Positions 1 to 8,439 of a stretch of 64,000 nt of DNA are shown in pieces. The position numbers were made by a program, and so were the translations under genes. Source of the stretch: JAUVUV01 sp964548275 (GTDB lineage: Bacteria > Gemmatimonadota > Glassbacteria > GWA2-58-10); assembly GCA_964548275.1 (NCBI GenBank), contig CAZJQI010000009.1:20580-84579 (forward strand), in the 5' to 3' direction. The stretch's first letter is position 1; each line of letters starts with the position of its first letter. Below the pieces are notes generated by a model. The model was given only the letters and a program-made list of their open reading frames with translations, did not search any database and was not told where the DNA came from.

Positions 1-174
1 GCCCGAGAAACCTTCCAAGAACCTTTCAGCAGACGAACTGCACGCCGGGCAGTAGCCGCTTTCCTCAAGGCATTCTTTGCAGAAATATTCTCCGCAGCCG
101 GGACAATGTGCAACAGCAACTCGATCCGGATGCATGCTGCAGTAGTTCGTACTGTATGTGCCATAACCGTCCAT
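1..174 (-). CDS. B-box-type zinc-finger protein, N-terminal fragment cut by the window edge
   Basis: An open frame begins at an ATG at 174 and runs off the left edge after 58 residues. Four metal-binding pairs are visible in this fragment: C12-x2-H15, C24-x2-C27, C32-x2-C35 and C42-x2-C45. The pattern C-x2-H-P-D ... C-x2-C ... F-C-x2-C-L is that of the short B-box-like zinc fingers found at the N-terminus of bacterial membrane proteins, including some rhomboid or DUF-type proteins. No strong Shine-Dalgarno is seen upstream. The rest of the protein lies outside the window, so its function cannot be called. The cysteine pattern makes this a real coding segment rather than chance. Confidence 0.65.
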   Translation of the reverse strand, partial: MDGYGTYSTNYCSMHPDRVAVAHCPGCGEYFCKECLEESGYCPACSSSAERFLEGFSG

Positions 175-597
175 ACAAATTAATATATACTTTATCTTGG
201 ATAATTTCAAACAGTTTTAGCCAATTGGGGATTGAAAACCTCCGGACTGTCCAGTTTCGATTGAAAAACTTCCTGAATGGTTAGCCCTCCTTCCTCTGAA
301 GAGATGGGCGAGAATAATTCTTTCTTTAATTCAACGGTTTATTCTTTTATCCTGTTATTTCCTGACCACGGTTATTGTTCCCTTGACAAAGTTTTCCTCC
401 CGTAATACAATCAAATTGCGGCATTGAAACAGCCTGATTTTATACCATTTACACCGGTAAAAGGCCTTTCGATAGGCTAACTGAAAGTTTACGGCCACAG
501 GAAGCACGACTGTCCGCCCACTGGGCCAGGTGCCGTTTTTAATTTCGGTTTGCAAAACATCCGAATTCGATCCATTTCCAAACATTGGGAGTAGTAC
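175..597. other. Intergenic region upstream of the pilus operon
   Basis: This 423-base stretch separates the divergent zinc-finger gene from pilT. It holds one good promoter at 383-411 and a predicted leader of about 180 nt. I looked for a cyclic-di-GMP (GEMM) riboswitch in the leader because the downstream genes are pilus motors, but could not see the conserved core. No further gene is supported. Short frames on the minus strand here have no convincing start or similarity. Confidence 0.5.
383..411 (+). promoter_or_regulatory. Sigma70-type promoter for the pil operon
   Basis: A perfect -35 hexamer TTGACA (383-388), a 17-base spacer and a near-perfect -10 TACAAT (406-411) are visible. Transcription would start near 418, leaving a leader of about 180 nt before pilT at 598. 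This is by-eye recognition and has not been tested by scoring. Confidence 0.6.
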
Positions 598-1647
598 ATG
601 GACATTGCTGAACTTCTATTGTTCACCCACAAGCAGGGTGCCTCAGACCTCCACCTCAGTGCCGGGGAACCCCCGCGCATCCGGGTACATGGGGATATGA
701 TGCCGGTCAAAGTGCCCCTGCTGGATAAAAAAGAAGTCCATAACATGATTTATGACATCCTGAACGACCGGCAGCGCAAAATATTCGAGGAAACCCACGA
801 TATCGACTTTTCCATGGAGCTCGGTGATGTTGCCCGTTTCCGGGTGAATGTTTTCGTGCAGCACCGTGGAGATGGGGCTGTTTTCCGTACTATTCCCTCG
901 GAGGTGCTCTCGTTTGACAAGCTCGGCCTGCCTCAGACAATGCGTAACTTCGCCAAGCTGGAGAAAGGTATCGTGCTGGTGACCGGTCCCACCGGCAGCG
1001 GGAAGAGCACGACCCTGGCTGCGGTAATCGACCTGATCAACGATGAACGTCACGGGCATATTTTGACAATCGAGGACCCGATCGAGTTCGTACACAAGTC
1101 GAAAAACTGCCTGATCAGCCAGCGGGAGGTTGGCCCTCACACGCATTCATTTGCAAACGCCCTGCGCGGGGCCCTTCGTGAAGACCCGGATGTGATCCTG
1201 GTGGGAGAAATGAGAGACCTGGAAACCATTCAGCTCGCTCTCACTGCAGCGGAGACCGGCCACCTGGTGTTCGGTACCCTGCACACCTCGAGTGCTCCCA
1301 AGACTGTGGACCGTATTGTTGATGTTTTCCCGGCGGGGGAACAAGGTCAGATCAGGGCAATGTTCGCCGAAAGCTGCCGATCCGTGGTGAGCCAGGTGTT
1401 GCTGAAAAAGAAAGAAGGCAAGGGCAGGGTGGCCGCCCTGGAAATCATGATCGGCACCCCGGCGGTGCGAAACCTGATACGCGAGGGCAAAGTCGCACAG
1501 CTACCCTCTGCCTTGCAGACCGGGCAGAAATGGGGCATGCAGACACTCGATCAGCACCTCAAAGAACTGGTCCACAAGGGTATCGTAACCAAAGAAGACG
1601 CACTCATTTACGCGGCAGATCCGGAACTGTTCGAACGCAGCTTCTGA
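598..1647 (+). CDS. pilT: Type IV pilus retraction ATPase PilT
   Basis: This 349-residue protein has the usual PilT length. In the family, hexameric PilT at the inner-membrane base of the type IV pilus hydrolyses ATP to depolymerise pilin and drive retraction. The N-terminal PAS-like domain starts with the typical SDLHLSAG signature. Walker A is GPTGSGKST at residues 130-138. The Asp box and Walker B (DPDVILVGE, about 196-204) are followed by the His box with HLVFGTLHT near residue 221. The ATG at 598 has GGGAG a few bases upstream. It is first in a five-gene run with a second PilT, PilC, PilS and PilR. No PilB extension ATPase or pilin gene is visible, so the assembly genes lie elsewhere. 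Confidence 0.93.
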   Translation: MDIAELLLFTHKQGASDLHLSAGEPPRIRVHGDMMPVKVPLLDKKEVHNMIYDILNDRQRKIFEETHDIDFSMELGDVARFRVNVFVQHRGDGAVFRTIPSEVLSFDKLGLPQTMRNFAKLEKGIVLVTGPTGSGKSTTLAAVIDLINDERHGHILTIEDPIEFVHKSKNCLISQREVGPHTHSFANALRGALREDPDVILVGEMRDLETIQLALTAAETGHLVFGTLHTSSAPKTVDRIVDVFPAGEQGQIRAMFAESCRSVVSQVLLKKKEGKGRVAALEIMIGTPAVRNLIREGKVAQLPSALQTGQKWGMQTLDQHLKELVHKGIVTKEDALIYAADPELFERSF

Positions 1648-1762
1648 ACCGGCATCTTCCGATTGGGATTTCAGTTGCCAGATTCTTCTGCAATTGGTAC
1701 GGCAGTGCACCGTGCCTTTCGTTGGAGCTATAAATCAGCCTAAAATTAAGGAAGAGGTAGCC

Positions 1763-2884
1763 ATGGAATTCATGGACCTGTTGAAACACATGGTGGAGGA
1801 GGACGCATCGGACATTTACATCACCGCGCACTGCCCGCCAATGTTCCGGGTCGAGGGAGTCACCAAGCCCTGGGGCGAGGAGATCCTGAGCAACGAACGG
1901 ACAGCCAAGGTGGCCGCCTCGATCATGAACGAAAAGCAGCGCAAAGAATTCCTTGAAACTTTCGAGATGAACCTCGCCCTGGCCTATGAGGAGCTGGGCC
2001 GTTTCCGCGTGAACATTTTCAAGCAGCGCGGCCAGGTGGGTCTGGTGATCCGCCAGATCAAGGTGAAAATCCTTACCCTGGAACAGCTCAAACTCCCGTC
2101 GATCCTGGCCGACATTGTCATGACAAAGCGCGGGCTGGTCCTCGTGGTAGGGGCTACCGGATGCGGCAAGAGCACCACGCTGGCGGCAATGATCGATCAC
2201 CGCAACACCAGTTCTTCCGGCCATATTATTACTATCGAAGACCCGATCGAGTTCGTTCATGAGCACAAGAAAAGTGTCATTACACAGCGTGAGGTGGGAA
2301 TGGATACCCACTCCTTCCGCGCAGCGCTCAAGAACACCCTGCGCCAGGCCCCGGACGTTATCCTGGTCGGAGAGATCAGGGACACCGAGACCATGGAGCA
2401 CGCAATCGAGTTTGCAGAAACCGGCCATCTCTGTCTCGGCACCCTTCACGCTAACAACGCAAACCAGGCGATCGAGCGGGTGATGAACTTTTTCCCAGAG
2501 GAGCGCCACCCGCAGATCTACATGCAGCTTTCTCTCAACCTGAGATCCATTATCAGCCAGCGCCTGATCAGCACCAAGGATGGTCATCGGGCGGCAGCAG
2601 TGGAGGTCCTGCTCGATACCCCGCGTGTCAAGGATCTGATCCTGAAAGGTGAGATAGGGCTGCTTAAGGAAACTATGGGGAAAGGTACTCAGGAAGGGAT
2701 GCAGACTTTCGACCAGGCGCTTCTGTACCTTTACAAGGAGAAACGGATCAGCCTGGAGGATGCTCTGGCCAACGCGGACAGTGCCAATGACCTGCGGCTT
2801 AAAATCAAGATGGAGAAAGTCGGAGCCGGCGAAGGGGTCGAATCTGGGACGGGCGAGGAAGACAAGTTAAAACTCAGAATCTAA
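1763..2884 (+). CDS. Second PilT-type retraction ATPase (PilT2/PilU-like)
   Basis: The product (373 residues) is a paralogue of the upstream PilT. It has the N-terminal SDIYIT segment, Walker A GATGCGKST at 130-138, Walker B DPDVILVGE-like sequence (here APDVILVGE) and His-box HLCLGTLHANN. Family knowledge: PilU-type paralogues act with PilT as accessory retraction motors that raise force, but sequence alone does not separate PilU from PilT2. I chose ATG 1763 because AGGAAGAGG lies just upstream and residue 1 then aligns with PilT. A longer frame from ATG 1694 would add 23 residues with no family counterpart. The C-terminal 25 residues are rich in Glu and Gly and look like a flexible tail. 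Confidence 0.88.
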   Translation: MEFMDLLKHMVEEDASDIYITAHCPPMFRVEGVTKPWGEEILSNERTAKVAASIMNEKQRKEFLETFEMNLALAYEELGRFRVNIFKQRGQVGLVIRQIKVKILTLEQLKLPSILADIVMTKRGLVLVVGATGCGKSTTLAAMIDHRNTSSSGHIITIEDPIEFVHEHKKSVITQREVGMDTHSFRAALKNTLRQAPDVILVGEIRDTETMEHAIEFAETGHLCLGTLHANNANQAIERVMNFFPEERHPQIYMQLSLNLRSIISQRLISTKDGHRAAAVEVLLDTPRVKDLILKGEIGLLKETMGKGTQEGMQTFDQALLYLYKEKRISLEDALANADSANDLRLKIKMEKVGAGEGVESGTGEEDKLKLRI

Positions 2885-2901
2885 GCCAGGAGTGAAATCC
2901 C

Positions 2902-4101
2902 ATGCCTGTTTTTACCTGGAAAGCAAGAACAGTTAAGGGGGAGGCACATACCGGCGAACTCACTGCTGCAAGCCCCCAGGAGGTAATCGGCTATCTCCGG
3001 CGCAAGCGCCTGATTGTGATTTCTATAAACGCCAAGCCTAAGGAGATCAAGATCAGCCTTGGCGGTAGAATCAAGACCCGGGACATCATGATTTTCGCCC
3101 GCCAGTTCGCCACCATGATCGACAGCGGGCTACCGCTGGTGCAGTGTCTGTCGATTCTCGGCCAGCAGACAGAAAACCCCAAGCTCAGATCCACTGTCAA
3201 CTCAATCAGGTCTGATGTAGAGGCGGGCAATACCCTGGCCGACAGCCTTCAGAAATTTCCCAAGCTTTTCTCCAACCTGTTCGTTTCCATGGTCCGCGCC
3301 GGTGAGGCTGGCGGCATTCTCGACACGATCCTGCTGCGCCTGAGCGAGTACCTTGAGAAAAACGACGCCATTGTGCGCAAGATCAAGGGCGCGATGATTT
3401 ACCCGGCAGTGGTTTTCACCGCGGCTATGGGCTGTGTGGCGATACTGCTCATTTTTGTCATTCCGATTTTTGCCGGGATGTTCGAAGAGATGGGTATGGA
3501 ACTGCCACTGCCGACCCAGATTGTGGTCAACCTGAGCGATTTTCTGATCGGCTACTGGTGGCTGATCGCGGGCGCGATAATCGGTGGTATCTTCGGGTTG
3601 AGAGCATACAGGAAAACGGATAAAGGTGAGCTTGCCTTAGATGCGCTGATGTTGAAAGTACCGGTGCTGGGTGATCTGATCCGCAAAAGCTCTGTGGCCC
3701 GTTTTACCAGGACACTCGGCACTCTGATCACAAGCGGGGTGTCGATCCTCCACGGTCTGGAGGTGACAGCCAAAACCAGCGGTAACCGGGTGGTGCACGA
3801 TGCGGTGATGGGTAGCCGGGTTTCGATCGCCGGCGGAGAAACGATTGCCAAACCGCTCAAGGAAGCCGAAGTATTTCCGCCGATGGTGATCCAGATGATT
3901 AATGTCGGCGAGCAAACCGGCGGCCTGGATGCGATGCTGATCAAAGTCGCCGATTTCTATGAGGATGAGGTCGATACAGCGGTGGATGCGCTTACTGCCG
4001 CTCTCGAACCTATCATGATTGTCTTTCTGGGCGTTATCGTGGGCAGCATGGTTGTCTCCATGTACCTGCCGATTTTTGACCTGATAACCAAAATGCACTA
4101 A
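2902..4101 (+). CDS. pilC: Type IV pilus inner-membrane platform protein PilC
   Basis: The 399-residue product has the size and layout of PilC/GspF: an N-terminal cytoplasmic segment opening with F-x-W-K-A-R, then two repeats of the T2SSF domain, each ending in membrane helices. Membrane segments are visible around residues 170-195, 215-240 and 370-395. The sequence GEAGG near residue 135 and GEQTGGLD near residue 337 are the repeated domain signature. PilC links the cytoplasmic motors to pilus assembly in the inner membrane. AGGAG precedes ATG 2902, and the gene follows the second ATPase by 17 bases, so translation is probably from one operon mRNA. Downstream a hairpin of CTGTACG/CGTACAG (4110-4137) without a T-run may slow transcription but is not a clear terminator. 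Confidence 0.92.
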   Translation: MPVFTWKARTVKGEAHTGELTAASPQEVIGYLRRKRLIVISINAKPKEIKISLGGRIKTRDIMIFARQFATMIDSGLPLVQCLSILGQQTENPKLRSTVNSIRSDVEAGNTLADSLQKFPKLFSNLFVSMVRAGEAGGILDTILLRLSEYLEKNDAIVRKIKGAMIYPAVVFTAAMGCVAILLIFVIPIFAGMFEEMGMELPLPTQIVVNLSDFLIGYWWLIAGAIIGGIFGLRAYRKTDKGELALDALMLKVPVLGDLIRKSSVARFTRTLGTLITSGVSILHGLEVTAKTSGNRVVHDAVMGSRVSIAGGETIAKPLKEAEVFPPMVIQMINVGEQTGGLDAMLIKVADFYEDEVDTAVDALTAALEPIMIVFLGVIVGSMVVSMYLPIFDLITKMH

Positions 4102-4227
4102 ACTGAAGACTGTACGCGCTCAACGGGTTACGTACAGCCTGATCCCCCACCAGCAAGGCGGTCAGCCACTTGGAAGATTATGAGAACGCCTTGCAAAAGT
4201 TGCGGGGGTGGTGCTGAGGTTGGCCGT

Positions 4228-6051
4228 ATGTTTCGAATATCCCTCCTGCAAAAGGTAAGATGGGACCCGCCCACATTATCCTCCCGGATGCTGATCAAGT
4301 GGTGGATGATACTGCGGGTGGTTATCGTTTCCACTACATTGGCTGTTGTCTGGTATTTCAGCGGCCGGGTCAGTGACTACACCACTGCCGCTGTCATGCC
4401 GGCAGTGATCGTTTCAGTCACTGCAGTAATTTCTTTGCTCTTCTATCGCTCGGTCAAAAGAGGCAACCCCCCGGAACTCCATTATTTTTTCCACTATTTT
4501 ATCGATATCTCGCTGATCAGCCTGATCAACTTGATTACTCTGCCGGTGGGAGTGAATTTCGTTCCTCTCTACGTGCCGAGCATCGCTGTGGCCAGTATCC
4601 TGAGTTTCCGTTCGGGAGCGTTTTTTACAGCCACTATAGCCTCGATTCTTTACCTGCCGGTGGGCCTGAGGATGCTGAGCCTTGGAGTTACATTCAGACG
4701 GCTGTTCGAGTTCAACGTATCGTACCTGGACGATAAATCGATTTTCTTGAATATCAGCCTGCAGATATTTCTCTTTTACGCAATCGCCGCGATCACCAGC
4801 TACCTTAGTATAAAGTTACGCAGCACCGGATCGGAACTTGAGGATACCCGCAGGCTTCTCCGGCAGCACCGGCTCGATACCAATGAGATACTTCAGAATA
4901 TCGCCAGTGGCCTGGTTACCTGCAACACAGCGGGCGCCGTTGTCTATGCCAACGATGCTGCGGTGAAAATCTTGGGCATGACTTCGGAACAACTTCTGGG
5001 TCAGCAGGCTGAAAGGCTTTTTGAAGATTCCTGCCCTGATATCGGACGTATAATATACCTTGCTTCCCAGGCGCAGATCGTGGTCACCCGCCGTACGGTT
5101 AGGCTTTCGGGAGCGGAGGATGGAAAACCCCTGGCTGTCAGTTCTTCCCTGCTCCAGGATGGAGACGGCAAGCTGAGAGGGGTCTCCCTGGTATTTGAGG
5201 ATATTTCCCCCGAAATAAAAGCAAGGCAACTGGAATTGAGAGGCAGCAGACTCGAGGCCGTGGCTGAACTGGCGGCTTCCCTTGCCCACGAGATCAAGAA
5301 CCCCCTGGCTTCTATCCGCAGTGCTGTGGAATTCATGGTTGACAGCGAAAAGGCCGGTAAGGATCCACGGATGGCAAAATTGATGGATTGTATCCTCAAG
5401 GAAAGCGACCGCCTGACCGAGCTTTTAAAGCAGTTTCTGAAATTTGCTTCCGGTAGTCTTGGCCCTTCCGAAAGCGTGAACCTGGGCCAACTGCTGGAGG
5501 AGGTCCGCCAGTCGGTGAGCCATCACCCGGACTGGCGCAGCAATGTGAAAGTCGAAATGGCCCCGGATGTTTCGCCAATGTGGGTTATGGCGCACAGATC
5601 CTCCTTGTGCCAGGTGTTTATTAACCTGATGATCAACGCGGTCCAGGCAAAAGGTACAGACGCAAGACAAACATCACGGATAGTTATCGAAAGCGCAGAC
5701 CGAAGGCGGGTAAGCCGGCTAGAGGAACCTGGGAAATCAAGTTTCCATCGATTGTGCTTCCGCGACAACGGGCCGGGAATCGAAAAGAAGGTCCGCGAGC
5801 GAATATTTGAACCCTTTTATACTACGCGAAAGGGAGGGTTCGGACTGGGCTTGGCCGTGGTGCACCGGATTGTCAATGCGCTGGGCGGTTTGATTGACGT
5901 GGAGGATTCCCCGGAGGGACCGGGGGCGGCATTTATTATCTCCCTGCCCAGGGCCAGAGAGAGTAGCATAAGAGGTGATTCTGAGAAAGAACCGGAAAAG
6001 ACCGGCCGCAAAGAGAAAAAGTTGTCCAAAACCGGAGCTAAAAGTAAATGA
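4228..6051 (+). CDS. pilS: Sensor histidine kinase PilS
   Basis: The protein (607 residues from this start) has an N-terminal block of about six membrane helices, a PAS domain, then HisKA and HATPase domains. The phosphorylated His is in the H-box LAHEIKNPLASI (about residue 354). The N-box is NLMINAVQA, and the G boxes are DNGPGI (about 513) and GGFGLGLAV. This is the PilS architecture, a kinase that controls pilin transcription through PilR. ATG 4228 has GAGG eight bases upstream. An earlier ATG at 4180 would add 16 residues but sits in the loop of an inverted repeat, GCAAGGCG (4153-4160)/CGCCTTGC (4187-4194). ATG 4288 is also possible. The C-terminal tail is Lys-rich. The stop overlaps the pilR start (ATGA), which indicates translational coupling. 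Confidence 0.88.
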   Translation: MFRISLLQKVRWDPPTLSSRMLIKWWMILRVVIVSTTLAVVWYFSGRVSDYTTAAVMPAVIVSVTAVISLLFYRSVKRGNPPELHYFFHYFIDISLISLINLITLPVGVNFVPLYVPSIAVASILSFRSGAFFTATIASILYLPVGLRMLSLGVTFRRLFEFNVSYLDDKSIFLNISLQIFLFYAIAAITSYLSIKLRSTGSELEDTRRLLRQHRLDTNEILQNIASGLVTCNTAGAVVYANDAAVKILGMTSEQLLGQQAERLFEDSCPDIGRIIYLASQAQIVVTRRTVRLSGAEDGKPLAVSSSLLQDGDGKLRGVSLVFEDISPEIKARQLELRGSRLEAVAELAASLAHEIKNPLASIRSAVEFMVDSEKAGKDPRMAKLMDCILKESDRLTELLKQFLKFASGSLGPSESVNLGQLLEEVRQSVSHHPDWRSNVKVEMAPDVSPMWVMAHRSSLCQVFINLMINAVQAKGTDARQTSRIVIESADRRRVSRLEEPGKSSFHRLCFRDNGPGIEKKVRERIFEPFYTTRKGGFGLGLAVVHRIVNALGGLIDVEDSPEGPGAAFIISLPRARESSIRGDSEKEPEKTGRKEKKLSKTGAKSK

Positions 6052-7385
6052 ATAAAGTTCTGATTATCGACGATGAGCAATCTCTGCTTACCACGCTGGA
6101 GATGCTTTTTACCTCCAAGGGCTATTCTGTCCAGACTGCCGGTGGGGGCAAGGAGGGGCTGGAAATACTCACCCCGGATAATCTGCCGGATTTGCTGATT
6201 TCTGATATCAAGATGCCGGACCTGGATGGGATCGAGGTGCTGCGCGAGGTTAAAAAAATCGATCCTTACCTGCCGGTGGTGCTAATCACTGCACAGGCGG
6301 ACAAGCAGGAAGCGATTGCCGCCTGCAACGAAGGGGCGTACTATTTCCTCGAAAAGCCGTTCGAGAATAAAGAGCTGCTCAAGATTTGCAGCGAGGCACT
6401 TGAAAACGGCAGGGCGGGGCGACGTTATTCGGAGCGCAGGCGGGAGTTGAGTTCGGCACAACTGCCTGAATTTCTTATCGGCGAAGCGCCAGAGTTCAAG
6501 AAAGTCCTGCAGGTGGCCGGGAAGGCTGCGAAAACTGACAGTACCATTCTGATCCAGGGAGAAAGCGGCACGGGTAAGGAACTGGTCGCCAGGTATATCT
6601 ACCGGGAAAGCGCCAGGCGCGATCGCCCCTTTGTCCCGGTCAATTGCGGGGCGCTGACGGAAACGCTGCTGGAAAGCGAACTTTTCGGCCATGTCAAGGG
6701 TTCGTTTACCGGCGCGATTTCCAACAAAGACGGCCTTTTCAAGGTTGCCAGCGGCGGCACTATTTTTCTCGATGAGGTAGGGGAGACCTCGCTTTCCTTT
6801 CAGGTAAAACTCCTGAGGGTGCTCCAGGAAAAAACCATCACGCCTGTGGGCTCTACTGAGCCGGTGACAGTCGATGTGCAGGTGATTGCCGCAACCAACC
6901 GGGATCTCGAGGCCGAGGTCGAGGCCGAACACTTCCGCCGGGACCTTTTCTACCGGCTGAACGTGATTCCTATCAAGCTTCCCCCCCTGCGCGAAAGAGT
7001 TGAGGATATTCCACTGCTTATCGATAGCATTCTCGAGCGAAAAGGCGGAACAGCCACCCATAAGACCCGCTTCACCGGGACGGCGCTCAAAAAGCTCAAA
7101 TCTTACCGCTGGCCCGGCAATATTCGTGAACTCGAAAATATCATCGAGCATCTGGCTGTGATCGGTGCTAAAGGTATAATCAACGAGGAGGATTTACCCG
7201 AAAAGATCCGAACACCCCAGCCGGAAAGCTTTGTCAGCGACAAACCTAAGGATACCCCTACCTTGGAAGCTGTGGAAAGAGCTTATATCCACTGGGTGAT
7301 GGAGCAGGTGAACGGCAGTAAAAAGGAGGCTTCGAAAATCCTGGGGATTGACCCATCCACACTGTACCGCAAACTTTCCCGATAA
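6048..7385 (+). CDS. pilR: Sigma54-dependent response regulator PilR (NtrC family)
   Basis: The 445-residue protein has the three NtrC-family domains. The receiver carries phospho-acceptor D53 in LLISDIKMPDLDG. The AAA+ domain has Walker A GESGTGKE near 171. A C-terminal Fis-type helix-turn-helix ends in GSKKEASKILGIDPSTLYRKL-type sequence. The sigma54 contact loop reads GSFTGA (218-223) instead of the common GAFTGA; this Ala-to-Ser variant occurs in the family and does not by itself imply loss of sigma54 activation. Family knowledge: phosphorylated PilR activates sigma54 promoters of pilin genes. The gene overlaps pilS by four bases, so kinase and regulator form a cognate pair. No pilin gene target is in this window. 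Confidence 0.9.
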   Translation: MNKVLIIDDEQSLLTTLEMLFTSKGYSVQTAGGGKEGLEILTPDNLPDLLISDIKMPDLDGIEVLREVKKIDPYLPVVLITAQADKQEAIAACNEGAYYFLEKPFENKELLKICSEALENGRAGRRYSERRRELSSAQLPEFLIGEAPEFKKVLQVAGKAAKTDSTILIQGESGTGKELVARYIYRESARRDRPFVPVNCGALTETLLESELFGHVKGSFTGAISNKDGLFKVASGGTIFLDEVGETSLSFQVKLLRVLQEKTITPVGSTEPVTVDVQVIAATNRDLEAEVEAEHFRRDLFYRLNVIPIKLPPLRERVEDIPLLIDSILERKGGTATHKTRFTGTALKKLKSYRWPGNIRELENIIEHLAVIGAKGIINEEDLPEKIRTPQPESFVSDKPKDTPTLEAVERAYIHWVMEQVNGSKKEASKILGIDPSTLYRKLSR

Positions 7386-7452
7386 TATTCTGATCTTTTA
7401 CTTCCATTAAGCTCCTGGCCGCATTATATTCAAAATCCACGGCCAACCGGAC

Positions 7453-7479
7453 AATAATCAAATTTTTATGATGATTATT
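7453..7479. promoter_or_regulatory. Inverted repeat in front of nagB, possible operator
   Basis: Arms AATAATCA (7453-7460) and TGATTATT (7472-7479) are perfect complements separated by 11 bases. They end four bases before the GGAGG ribosome site of nagB. The position fits an operator or a 5' hairpin affecting translation. The repeat is AT-rich, so chance is a real alternative. Confidence 0.3.
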
Positions 7480-7492
7480 TTGGGAGGATATG

Positions 7493-8260
7493 ATGGAGAT
7501 AGTTATTAAAGAGACTTACGAGGAAATGAGCCAGCTTGCCGCCCAGTTGATTGCCGAGATTATCCGCAGAAAGCCGCGCGCCGTGATCGGTCTCGCCACA
7601 GGTAGTACTCCTCTCGGAACCTACCGTGAACTGATCAAAATGCACAGGGAAGAGGGGCTGGATTTCTCGCAAGTAGTCTCTTTCAATCTCGATGAATATG
7701 TCGGGCTGCCGAAAGATAACGAACAGAGCTATCATTATTTCATGTGGGAAAACCTGTTTAAACATATCAACATCGTGCCCGCAAATGTTCATATTCCGGA
7801 TGGCATGGCTGCTGATCTGAAAGAGGCCTGCGATACCTTCGAGATCGAAATCGATGACCACGGCGGAATCGATGTTCAGTGGCTTGGTATCGGCCACAAC
7901 GGCCATATTGCGTTCAACGAGCCTGGCAGCTCTCTCGGCTCGCGGACAAGAATCAAAACCCTGACTGAGAAGACCCGGCAGGACAACGCGCGCTTTTTCG
8001 ACAGCATCGACAAGGTTCCCAAGTACTGCGTAACAATGGGTATCGGTACGATACTCGAAGCCCGCAAACTGGTTCTTCTGGCCAATGGCGAGAACAAAGC
8101 CGAGGCGATCCAGGCGACCCTGGAGGGCCCTATCACAGTGAGCGTGCCGGCAAGCGCGATCCAGCTCCACCCTGATGTAACAGTGATCATGGACAGAGCA
8201 GCCGCATCAAAGCTCACTCGCGAATACCATACCGAGCCATCTCACCTTAACCGCCAATAG
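7493..8260 (+). CDS. nagB: Glucosamine-6-phosphate deaminase
   Basis: NagB converts glucosamine 6-phosphate to fructose 6-phosphate and ammonia in the cytoplasm, the step that feeds amino sugars into glycolysis. The 255-residue product matches the family in length and motifs: an early GLATGSTPLGTY phosphate-binding loop, FNLDEYVGLP around the catalytic Asp, and GIGHNGHIAFNEPGS holding the ring-opening His and the Glu. Asn replaces the Asp before GHIAFNE, as in the Gram-positive-type enzymes. ATG 7490 and ATG 7493 are adjacent; GGAGG at 7483-7487 is better spaced for 7493. No nagA or transporter lies next to it. It converges on ftsY across a structured intergenic region. Confidence 0.93.
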   Translation: MEIVIKETYEEMSQLAAQLIAEIIRRKPRAVIGLATGSTPLGTYRELIKMHREEGLDFSQVVSFNLDEYVGLPKDNEQSYHYFMWENLFKHINIVPANVHIPDGMAADLKEACDTFEIEIDDHGGIDVQWLGIGHNGHIAFNEPGSSLGSRTRIKTLTEKTRQDNARFFDSIDKVPKYCVTMGIGTILEARKLVLLANGENKAEAIQATLEGPITVSVPASAIQLHPDVTVIMDRAAASKLTREYHTEPSHLNRQ

Positions 8261-8308
8261 GATTGAAAACATCGGGGCCGGTATTCAACAGTTCCTTTTA
8301 TCTTAAAT

Positions 8309-8352
8309 ACACACCCCGCCTGCTTCGCAGGCACCCCTCTTGTTAGAGGGGA
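8309..8352. repeat. Dispersed double-hairpin repeat, copy 1
   Basis: The element opens ACACACCCCG, then has hairpin GCCTGC-TTC-GCAGGC (8318-8332) and hairpin CCCCTCT-TGTT-AGAGGGG (8334-8351). A second copy with the same order, spacing and TTC loop lies at 63946-63990. The stems differ between copies but remain paired. It sits between the convergent nagB and ftsY genes and may also act as a terminator. Similar elements are common between genes in many uncultured bacterial genomes, which is general knowledge rather than something tested here. Confidence 0.7.
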
Positions 8353-8355
8353 TTT

Positions 8356-8436
8356 GCGGGCCGGCATTCTTTTTGCTTAATCATCGTGTGCAGGGAAGCG
8401 AATATTGGGATATTTGCAAAAAGGATGCCGGCCCGC
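8356..8436. repeat. 21-bp near-perfect inverted repeat between nagB and ftsY
   Basis: The arms 8356-8376 and 8416-8436 are reverse complements over 21 bases with a single A/G difference. They enclose a 39-base loop. Arm sequence runs from GCGGGCCGGCATTC to TTTTTGC. The right arm ends just before the ftsY stop codon at 8440. It directly abuts the double-hairpin repeat. It may be a bidirectional terminator or a small palindromic element. No transposase is nearby. Confidence 0.65.
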
Positions 8437-8439
8437 CCC

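Noticed and set aside
418..597. Possible cyclic-di-GMP riboswitch in the pilT leader
   Set aside because: I could not find the conserved GEMM core or its tetraloop receptor by eye.
1604..2587. 327-residue open frame on the minus strand opposite the second PilT gene
   Set aside because: It mirrors a strongly conserved ATPase gene and has no recognisable motif or ribosome site.
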